The notes under the pieces are model-generated. The model was not told the DNA's origin. It saw only the letters and a list, made by a program, of their open reading frames with translations, and searched no databases. The position numbers and the translations under genes are program-made. From assembly GCF_900113325.1 (NCBI RefSeq), contig NZ_FOOY01000011.1, positions 68,988 through 105,890 of the forward strand: a DNA stretch of 36,903 nt, read 5' to 3'. Shown here piece by piece: positions 31,178-36,903 of this stretch. Position 1 is the stretch's first letter, and each line of letters opens with the position of its first letter. The stretch comes from Sporolactobacillus nakayamae (GTDB lineage Bacteria; Bacillota; Bacilli; Bacillales; Sporolactobacillaceae).

Positions 31178-31672
31178 ATGAACAGTCAGTATACCATTGC
31201 CGTTCACTGCTTGATTGTGCTCGCGAAGACGCCGGATCATGTCTGGAACAGCGAGTCGCTCTCACAGAAGGTGCACGCGCATCCGGCCCGAATTCGCAAG
31301 ATTATGAGTAGTTTGCGCAAAAACGGGCTCGTCGAAACAAAAGAAGGACTGGGCGGCGGCTATCGAATGGGCTGCGATCCACGCGCCTGCACACTGGCGC
31401 GAATCTATCAATCAATTTCATGCGAGCCCTTGAAACTCAGTTGGTGTGCCACCGGTTGCGCGCAAGATCCGGAATTTGACCGCATCCGCTCGGTGATGGA
31501 TTTCGCGTTTACCGGCGCGGAACGAGGACTTGAAGAATATCTTGATCATTGGTCGATCGATTCGCTGATCAAGCGAACCGAACAGTCGGTCACGCAGGAA
31601 CCGGAGACGATGGCTGCCGGAATTAACGAACAAATGAATGCACATATAAAAAAGATCGGTGGTGAAGGTTAA
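31178..31672 (+). CDS. Rrf2-family transcriptional regulator
   Basis: 164 residues. The Rrf2 winged helix is clear: YTIAVHCLIVLA, SESLSQKVHAHPARIRKIMS, LRKNGLVETKEGLGGGYRM. Three cysteines (CEPLKLSWCATGC), close to where IscR/NsrR-type members bind an Fe-S cluster, could make it a redox or cluster sensor, though spacing differs from those proteins. AAAGGGG lies before the ATG. The stop codon overlaps the start of the next gene (TAATG), so the two are translationally coupled. Target genes are unknown; autoregulation is usual. Confidence 0.9.
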   Translation: MNSQYTIAVHCLIVLAKTPDHVWNSESLSQKVHAHPARIRKIMSSLRKNGLVETKEGLGGGYRMGCDPRACTLARIYQSISCEPLKLSWCATGCAQDPEFDRIRSVMDFAFTGAERGLEEYLDHWSIDSLIKRTEQSVTQEPETMAAGINEQMNAHIKKIGGEG

Positions 31673-32037
31673 TGCAACAAGAATCCAGATGGAAAAAAGG
31701 CGATTGGGTAAAAGGAAGAACGGTGAATGGCGAGCTCATGCATGGGTTCGTCGTTGACTACAACCACGAAGAAGGAACCGTCAAAATTCACGTTGTTGCT
31801 TGCGACCGCGAATCAACGGTCGGCAGAGTGATCGAAACACTCGGCTACCTGATCAAACCGTTCCCAGATATGGAACTGAACGGTCAGCAATTACGCAGTA
31901 TGGCGGATATCGCGCTTATTACATCAGATCGCGACTGGTTCATGAATCTCTCTGCGCAATTGTCCGAGCGCGGCAGCGAAACAACCAGCGATGACCTGAC
32001 ACCGGCAAGTCCATGGTACTGGTCGGCGCAACACTAA
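31672..32037 (+). CDS. IDEAL-domain protein coupled to Rrf2 regulator
   Basis: 121 residues. The N-terminal half is a small beta-rich domain (WKKGDWVKGRTVNGELMHGF, TVKIHVVACDRE). The C-terminal half has QLRSMADIALITSDRDWFMN followed by LSAQL, which fits the short IDEAL motif found in various Bacillales proteins. Its ATG overlaps the Rrf2 stop (TAATG), with GGTGAAGG upstream, so they form a two-gene unit that ends at a terminator. The function of IDEAL proteins is largely unknown; a partnership with the regulator is suggested by the coupling only. Confidence 0.75.
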   Translation: MQQESRWKKGDWVKGRTVNGELMHGFVVDYNHEEGTVKIHVVACDRESTVGRVIETLGYLIKPFPDMELNGQQLRSMADIALITSDRDWFMNLSAQLSERGSETTSDDLTPASPWYWSAQH

Positions 32038-32053
32038 TAAATCAATGAATAGG

Positions 32054-32080
32054 AAAAGGTGCGTGCGCGCACCTTTTTTT
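32054..32080 (+). terminator. Intrinsic terminator of the Rrf2-IDEAL operon
   Basis: AAAAGGTGCG (32054-32063) and CGCACCTTTT (32068-32077) form a perfect 10-bp stem with a 4-nt loop, followed by further T. Confidence 0.92.
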
Positions 32081-32171
32081 CGTTATTTAAGGTGAGTATT
32101 TGTGTTGAGTAAATTTCTTTTCTCTGATTCGAATCTGTGAGAAAATAAATAGGACAGGGAGGTCGAACGAT

Positions 32172-33002
32172 ATGATTCATGCATTGAATGACACAGTAAA
32201 ATTGAACAATGGATTAGCCATGCCGGGATTCGGACTGGGTGTTTGGAAGGTCAAGGACGGTGAGGAAGTGATCCATTCGGTTCGTTCCGCGCTGAATGCC
32301 GGTTATACAATGATCGATACGGCGGCCATCTACCGCAACGAGGCCGGTGTCGGCGAGGCATTGCGTCAATCCGGACTGAAGCGGGACGATGTGTTCGTGA
32401 CGACTAAAGTGTGGAACGCCGATCAAGGCTACGATTCCACGTTGGCCGCGTTCGAGACGAGTATGAAGAAGCTCGGGATCGAAACGGTTGATCTGTATCT
32501 GATTCATTGGCCGACCGCCGGAAAATACAAGGAAACATGGAAGGCTATGGAAAGATTATATAAAGAGGGCAGGGCACGCGCGATCGGCGTCTGCAATTTC
32601 CACGCGCACCATCTGGAAGACCTGCTGCAGGATGCCGAAATCAAACCGGCTGTCGATCAGGTCGAGCTTCACCCGCTCCTGTCCCAAGTACCGCTGCGCA
32701 ACTATTGCTATAAAGAAGGCATCGCCGTTGAAGCCTATTCACCACTCGGAAGCGGCGGTTTAATCAACCACCCAGGCCTAAAAGCGATCGGAGATAAATA
32801 TGGAAAAAGCGCAGCACAAGTCATGCTGCGCTGGAACGTCCAGAGTGACATCATCACGATCCCGCGCTCAACTCAGGAGGCGCATATCATCAGCAACGCC
32901 GATATTTTCGACTTCGAACTGTCTCCGGAAGACATCGACACCATCGACGCGTTGAACGAGGATAAACGCTTTGGCGCAGACCCCGACAATTTTGATTTCT
33001 AA
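32172..33002 (+). CDS. Aldo/keto reductase (YvgN-like), copy 2
   Basis: 276 residues, paralogue of the protein at 8397. The tetrad D49, Y54, K79 and H112 lies in MIDTAAIYRNEAGVGEAL, VTTKVWNADQGYD and DLYLIHWPTAGKYK, and the nucleotide-binding segment ITIPRS is present. Both ends match YvgN-type reductases of methylglyoxal and other carbonyls. GGGAGG precedes the ATG. It is a single gene; its terminator is followed by the 19-unit repeat array and then an exporter gene. Confidence 0.93.
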   Translation: MIHALNDTVKLNNGLAMPGFGLGVWKVKDGEEVIHSVRSALNAGYTMIDTAAIYRNEAGVGEALRQSGLKRDDVFVTTKVWNADQGYDSTLAAFETSMKKLGIETVDLYLIHWPTAGKYKETWKAMERLYKEGRARAIGVCNFHAHHLEDLLQDAEIKPAVDQVELHPLLSQVPLRNYCYKEGIAVEAYSPLGSGGLINHPGLKAIGDKYGKSAAQVMLRWNVQSDIITIPRSTQEAHIISNADIFDFELSPEDIDTIDALNEDKRFGADPDNFDF

Positions 33003-33017
33003 TCGATCACCAAAAAA

Positions 33018-33060
33018 AGAAGGGCTTGGCGGAATCCCAACCATTTCGCCAAGCCCTTCT
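33018..33060. terminator. Long perfect hairpin after aldo/keto reductase 2
   Basis: AGAAGGGCTTGGCG (33018-33031) and CGCCAAGCCCTTCT (33047-33060) form a perfect 14-bp stem. The T-run is good only when read on the minus strand (A7 on the plus-strand left side); on the plus strand TCTG follows. It may still end the reductase transcript. Confidence 0.7.
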
Positions 33061-33071
33061 TCTGACCTTTG

Positions 33072-33456
33072 GTGGATTGGCTACAACCACGGGAGTTAGC
33101 TACAACTCATGGTGAATTAGCTACAACTCTTGATGAATTAGCTACAACCACGGGAGTTAGCTACAACTTTTCGAAGGTTGGCTACAACTTTTGATGGATT
33201 GGCTACAACCTCGAAGGTTAGCTACGACTTTTCGAAGGTTAGCTACGACTCTTGATGGATTAGCTACAACTTTTGATGGATTGGTTACAACTACGGGAGT
33301 TGGCTACAACTTTTGGTAAGTTAGCTACAACTCTTGATGGATTGGCTACAACCCCGGAAGTTGGCTACGACTTTTGGTGAATTAGCTACAACTTTTGGGG
33401 AATTAGCTACGACTCATGGTGAATTAGCTGCAACTTTTCATCGATGGGTTACAGCT
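33072..33456 (+). repeat. 19-unit modular repeat array, G[CT]TAC[AG]ACTTTT family
   Basis: Cores start at 33080, 33099, 33120, 33141, 33160, 33181, 33202, 33221, 33242, 33263, 33284, 33303, 33324, 33345, 33364, 33385, 33406, 33427 and 33448. Spacings are 19,21,21 three times with one extra 21, then 19,21,21,19,21,21,21,21. The 19-nt modules always carry a [AC]CG-type insert (ACGGGAGTT, TCGAAGGTT, CCGGAAGTT), whereas the 21-nt modules mostly carry TTTTGATGGATT-like text. The reverse complement of the 4306-4605 array has the same layout. From 33457 to 33593 I see no further feature except a GGGGAG site for the next gene. Confidence 0.93.
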
Positions 33457-33593
33457 CGATTTATCGTGGGATTAATGGCCATTATCCAGTGAACGAACGG
33501 GATCTCCATTAAAAAAGGCGAGCGGATTTCGATTTGATTAGCGACTGATTGGCAAAAGAATGTGAAATTTACTAGCTGGGGAGTTTTGTATAG

Positions 33594-35021
33594 ATGACAA
33601 ACAGCTCGAAAGGAAAACAAGAGATCAAACGCGGCCCCATAACCGTGGCGCTGATTATCGGCGCGTTTGTCGCGATTCTAAACGAAACATTGCTCAATAT
33701 CGCGCTATCCGACTTAATCAATTACTTTAATGTGACGCCGACAACGGTTCAATGGCTGACGACCGGCTATCTGCTCGTTATCGGCATCCTGATGCCGGTG
33801 ACAGCGCTCTTGACCGGCTGGTTTACCACGCGCCAGATGTTCCTTGGCGCGATGACGATTTTTCTGGTCGGAACGGTGCTTTGCGGCTTTGCGCCGAACT
33901 TTTCCTTCCTGCTTGCCGGGCGCGTGATCCAGGCCGCCGGCTCCGGTCTTATTTTACCGGTCATGATGAATACGATTTTGTTCATCTATCCTCCTGAAAA
34001 AAGAGGCGGCGCTATGGGCCTGATCGGGCTTGTGATTATGTTCGCGCCTGCGCTCGGCCCGACCTTGTCCGGCTTGATCATCGCTTCACTTTCGTGGCGC
34101 TGGCTGTTCTATCTCGTCATTCCGCTCGCCGTTTTCTCCATTTTGTTCGCGTCGCGGTTCTTAACCAATGTTTCCGAAGTAACTAAGCCTAAAGTGGATG
34201 TATTTTCAGTTGTTCTATCCACGCTCGGGTTCGGCGGACTGGTATACGGTATGGGTTCCGGCGCGGAAGGCGGCTGGCTTAGCCTTGTCTTTCTGATCGT
34301 TGGCGTGATCAGTCTGGTACTGTTTGTTTGGCGCCAACTGGTCATCGCGAATCCGATTCTTGACTTTCGCGCATTTAAATATCCAATGTTCACGCTCGCG
34401 ACGATCATTATGATTCTGGTGATGGTCACGTTGTTCGCGACGATGATTCTGCTCCCGCTTTATCTGCAGCAGGCACTCCTGTTGTCGTCATTTGCGGCCG
34501 GGATTGTGCTCCTGCCGGGCGGTTTGATCAACGGTATGCTGTCGCCGGTGATGGGAAAATTGTTCGATAAGTTTGGCCCGCGCCGGCTCGTTACGCCCGG
34601 ACTGCTGATCATGTGTGTCGTAATCTGGCTGTTCAGCAGGCTGACTGTTGCGGAGACAATGCTGTATATCATCATATTGTACGCCGCGCTGCTGATCGGC
34701 ATGTCGATGGTGATGATGCCTGTGTCGACAACCGGCTTGAATCAGCTGCCGAAGCGTATGTATCCGCATGGCACGGCGATCATGAACACCTTGCAGCAGG
34801 TCGCAGGCGGTATCGGCACTGCCCTGTTTATCGGCATCATGGTGTCCGGTCAACAGGCCTATCTCAGCCAATCCGCCAATCCTAAAGCGCCGTCTCAAAT
34901 GCTGCAGGCACTCGTCGCCGGCATGAACCACGCCTTTATCGTCGCACTTGCTGTCGGCGTGGTTTCACTGCTGCTCTCATTGTTTTTGAAGCGGACCATT
35001 GCTCCGGATGAAGAAGGGTAA
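33594..35021 (+). CDS. DHA2-family MFS multidrug exporter (copy 2)
   Basis: 475 residues, fourteen hydrophobic segments. ILNETLLNIALSDL in helix 1, RVIQAAGSGLILPVMMNTIL and motif C MFAPALGPTLSGLII in helix 5 mark a drug:proton antiporter of the EmrB/LmrB type. It is similar along its length to the exporter at 26289, including YPHGTAIMNTLQQVAGGIGTAL. GGGGAG lies about 12 nt before the ATG. No clear terminator lies between its stop and the YwaF-like gene 41 nt downstream; the only strong hairpin is inside that gene. Confidence 0.93.
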   Translation: MTNSSKGKQEIKRGPITVALIIGAFVAILNETLLNIALSDLINYFNVTPTTVQWLTTGYLLVIGILMPVTALLTGWFTTRQMFLGAMTIFLVGTVLCGFAPNFSFLLAGRVIQAAGSGLILPVMMNTILFIYPPEKRGGAMGLIGLVIMFAPALGPTLSGLIIASLSWRWLFYLVIPLAVFSILFASRFLTNVSEVTKPKVDVFSVVLSTLGFGGLVYGMGSGAEGGWLSLVFLIVGVISLVLFVWRQLVIANPILDFRAFKYPMFTLATIIMILVMVTLFATMILLPLYLQQALLLSSFAAGIVLLPGGLINGMLSPVMGKLFDKFGPRRLVTPGLLIMCVVIWLFSRLTVAETMLYIIILYAALLIGMSMVMMPVSTTGLNQLPKRMYPHGTAIMNTLQQVAGGIGTALFIGIMVSGQQAYLSQSANPKAPSQMLQALVAGMNHAFIVALAVGVVSLLLSLFLKRTIAPDEEG

Positions 35022-35062
35022 AAAGCCGGCTTTTGCGGCATAATGCTTATGAGGTGAGAAAA

Positions 35063-35761
35063 ATGTCCGCATATCTTTATCCGCAAATCATCGGTTTCGC
35101 ACTCTTTTCGGTAGAACATATAAGCACATTACTCGTCATCATGACGTTAGGGGTCTGCCTGTTTCTTTTCAGGCAGACCCTTTTTACGCGCTATTTTCTT
35201 GCGGGGGTTTTGCTGATTGGGGAGCTGGGGTATCAGGTTGGTGTGCTTGTGGCGGGAAAATGGTCGGCGCGCTCGTCGTTGCCGCTTCAGGCGAGTGATG
35301 TGGCGGCGCTGCTTGCGGCGGTGATGCTGCTGACTCGGAGCCGGTCGCTTGCGGCAATTTTGTATTTCGCGGGGATCGGCAGTGCGGTTCAGGCGCTGGT
35401 GACGCCGGACCTGGGTGCGTCTTTTCCGCAGCTGCATTTTCTGCAATTTTTCGCGACGCATGGGGCGACGGTGCTCGCCTGTCTTTATATGATCGCGGTC
35501 GAGCACGTGCGGCCGGCGTATCGCTCGCTGTGGTGGGCTGCGCTGTGGATGAATCTGTATGCGGCGCTCATTTTCGTTGTGAACCGGATGCTTGGCGCCA
35601 ACTATTTGTATTTGATGCGCAAGCCGGGTGTGTCGGTGCTGAACTGGCTCGGTCCGTGGCCGTGGTATCTGCTCTTGGTGGAGGTGCTGATGCTCGTTGA
35701 ATTTCATTTGCTCTATTGGTTTGTTCGCAGGAGGAAAAAGGGCGACTGCTGTCGAAAATAG
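35063..35761 (+). CDS. YwaF-family (TIGR02206) integral membrane protein
   Basis: 232 residues from the ATG preceded by GAGGTGA. About six to seven membrane segments. Conserved features of the family are the N-terminal FSVEHISTLLVI and, later, FFATHGATVLACLYMI and MRKPGVSVLNWLGPWPWYLL. Function is unknown. The gene starts 41 nt after the DHA2 exporter stop and is probably cotranscribed, except that a perfect terminator-like hairpin with T5 sits within codons about 30-41 (35151-35185). GC content is raised and Ala/Leu codons are mostly GC-ending compared with the adjacent genes. Confidence 0.85.
   Translation: MSAYLYPQIIGFALFSVEHISTLLVIMTLGVCLFLFRQTLFTRYFLAGVLLIGELGYQVGVLVAGKWSARSSLPLQASDVAALLAAVMLLTRSRSLAAILYFAGIGSAVQALVTPDLGASFPQLHFLQFFATHGATVLACLYMIAVEHVRPAYRSLWWAALWMNLYAALIFVVNRMLGANYLYLMRKPGVSVLNWLGPWPWYLLLVEVLMLVEFHLLYWFVRRRKKGDCCRK
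35151..35185 (+). terminator. Terminator-like hairpin inside the ywaF-like coding sequence
   Basis: GGGTCTGCCTG (35151-35161) and CAGGCAGACCC (35170-35180) form a perfect 11-bp stem with an 8-nt loop, followed directly by TTTTT. It meets the criteria for an intrinsic terminator yet encodes GVCLFLFRQTLF of a conserved membrane protein. It may end transcripts from the upstream exporter gene when translation does not follow. Confidence 0.7.
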
Positions 35762-35790
35762 ACTCTATCACTAGTGGAGGATGATGCCTA

Positions 35791-36810
35791 TTGATTTCGA
35801 AAAAATTGCTAATCCCGATGCGGCTGCTCGCTGATCAGGCACTGCTCGAGCATCTGCCGAGCGGCCACCCGGCAAGGGCGTCTATCGAAGCAGATCTCGA
35901 TAAGCGCAGCTCAGGTTGGATCGGTGAGCAGAATCTCGCTTATTACCTCGATATGTTCGAAATTGCAGATTTTCATGTGTTTTACGGACTCCATTTGGAC
36001 GACTGTCAAATCGACGTCCTGATTCTCACACCCACGTTTATCTCACTAATTGAAGTGAAAAACTATTCCGGAATTCTTATTTTCACAAGCGAAAAGGGTC
36101 AAGTTATTCGCCGAATGGGTGACCGCCGCGACGGTTTTCCAAATTCGCTGTTGCAGGTCGGTCGTCATCGCGAATTGCTTCTTCGCTGGCTCACCGCCCA
36201 TGGCCTGCCGGCGATTCCAATCGAAGCCGATGTCGTGATCTCAAATCCGAGTACCATTATTGAAAATCCCACACATTCGCGTCGCGTCCAGAACCACGTC
36301 TTCCACGCCGAACAGGCACCGCTCAAAATTCAAGCGATGCTTGAAAAACACAGCGGCGGTCGCCGGTATACCCCGTTTCTGCAGCAAATTGAAACCCAAC
36401 TGTTGCAGGCGCACTCCGATCCATTTACCAATGTTCTGAACACGTTTAACATCCAACCATCCGAGCTGCTGCGCGGTGTCCGCTGCACGCGCTGCCGCAA
36501 CTACGCTATGCGGCGAATCTACGCAAATTGGCATTGTCCTCATTGTGGCTACAAATCCAAAACTGCGCACGAGTCGATGATTCTCCACTACTTCCTATTA
36601 ATGGGACAAACCATGACCAACAAACAATGCCGCGAGTTTTTGAATCTAGGAGCAGACCAAAGATTAATCGTAAACCGTCTAATTAAAAAGATGAATCTCA
36701 CACTCTCAGGAAATGGCCGAGGCAAGGGATTATATTATCTCTCTCCTTCTCATGAACAATTGAGTCAATGCTTAAAAAATACAATTAAATCAAGGCGGAA
36801 AAGAAGATAG
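35791..36810 (+). CDS. NERD-domain protein with C-terminal zinc ribbon (copy 2)
   Basis: 339 residues. It starts with TTG at 35791 behind GGAGG, like its paralogue at 22316. NERD active-site-like residues are GEQNLAYYL, D in CQIDVLIL and ExK in LIEVKNYSG. CTRC...CPHC forms the zinc ribbon near residues 230-250. Overall order matches copy 1, including ADVVISNPSTII versus EDFVTFSNPETIL and the NVL-segment before the zinc ribbon. It probably acts on nucleic acid, but this is inferred from the fold only. A repeat array starts 20 bp after its stop codon. Confidence 0.87.
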   Translation: MISKKLLIPMRLLADQALLEHLPSGHPARASIEADLDKRSSGWIGEQNLAYYLDMFEIADFHVFYGLHLDDCQIDVLILTPTFISLIEVKNYSGILIFTSEKGQVIRRMGDRRDGFPNSLLQVGRHRELLLRWLTAHGLPAIPIEADVVISNPSTIIENPTHSRRVQNHVFHAEQAPLKIQAMLEKHSGGRRYTPFLQQIETQLLQAHSDPFTNVLNTFNIQPSELLRGVRCTRCRNYAMRRIYANWHCPHCGYKSKTAHESMILHYFLLMGQTMTNKQCREFLNLGADQRLIVNRLIKKMNLTLSGNGRGKGLYYLSPSHEQLSQCLKNTIKSRRKRR

Positions 36811-36827
36811 TATCCTATCAAACAATG

Positions 36828-36903
36828 AAACTTCAACCGAAGAGAGGAGAAGTCGAACCGAAGAGCGGAAGTCGAACCGAACCATCGAAAAGTCGAACCG
36901 AAC
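36828..36903 (+). repeat. Modular repeat array, AAGTCGAACCGAA family (runs off right edge)
   Basis: Cores start at 36831 (degenerate CTTCAACCG), 36852, 36871 and 36892, spacings 21,19,21. The core resembles both the AAAAGTCGTAACGAA core at 4393-4605 and the GTTCAACC/GTGAAACCGAA cores at 4310-4372. It begins 18-20 bp after the NERD copy 2 stop and continues beyond the window. Confidence 0.85.

Noticed and set aside
35147-35707. 186-codon minus-strand frame opposite the ywaF-like gene
   Set aside because: Arg/His/Gln-rich shadow of a GC-rich membrane-protein gene.

Overview
The window reads as a low-to-mid GC, spore-forming Bacilli chromosome (Bacillales). The sacB-levB pair, a YodB/YodC-type module, an EcsC-family protein, a YwaF-family membrane protein, an IDEAL-domain protein and NERD proteins are all typical of that order. 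Levan metabolism plus a ferrochelatase of the proteobacterial/lactic-acid-bacterial type suggests a sugar-fermenting group such as Sporolactobacillaceae. The genus is an inference from gene content. No rRNA, tRNA, phage, insertion sequence or CRISPR was seen.

Layout. 1-4.3 kb: levansucrase (sacB) and a membrane-anchored levanase-like GH32 enzyme (levB), each with a structured leader. 4.6-9.2 kb: a large M16C metallopeptidase (minus), a DUF1801 protein and an aldo/keto reductase. 9.5-14.1 kb: a coiled-coil protein, hemH (minus), a P-loop kinase-like protein, an MFS exporter with a possible leader peptide, and an XRE regulator/membrane protein pair behind twin palindromic operators. 14.2-17.8 kb: YodB-like regulator, nitroreductase, and a complete polar amino-acid ABC importer. 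17.8-20.8 kb (minus): operon padR - DUF1129 - DUF1129 - DUF4064 - ecsC. 21.3-26.1 kb: NERD/zinc-ribbon protein, a tandem pair of unrecognised Tyr/Pro-rich proteins, a small membrane protein, a ParB-like protein, YbaK and a DUF4097 protein. 26.2-30.9 kb: DHA2 exporter, AGE-family sugar epimerase/isomerase, processive GT2 glycosyltransferase (minus). 31.2-36.8 kb: Rrf2 regulator with IDEAL-domain partner, second aldo/keto reductase, second DHA2 exporter, YwaF-like protein with a terminator hairpin inside its coding sequence, and a second NERD protein.

The most unusual content lies between the genes. At least eight intergenic segments hold arrays of short modules whose conserved cores recur at exactly 21 nt, interspersed at regular points with 19/20-nt or 29/30-nt modules. 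This gives higher-order periods of 61/82, 93 or 114 nt. Core sequences differ between loci (ATGCACGAAAAT; G[CT]TAC[AG]ACTTTT; AAGTCGAACCGAA; CGCTCGATAAA; GGGAAAAATC) but the spacing rule is shared. Two arrays on opposite strands (4.3 and 33.1 kb) and the array at the right edge look like diverged members of one superfamily. They usually follow the 3' end of a gene, often just past its terminator, and I know of no named element that matches them.

Five pairs of paralogues (aldo/keto reductases, DHA2 exporters, NERD proteins, DUF1129 proteins, Tyr/Pro-rich proteins) sit in 37 kb, so duplication has been frequent here. Most functions are carbohydrate use, detoxification/export, nutrient uptake and envelope-related.
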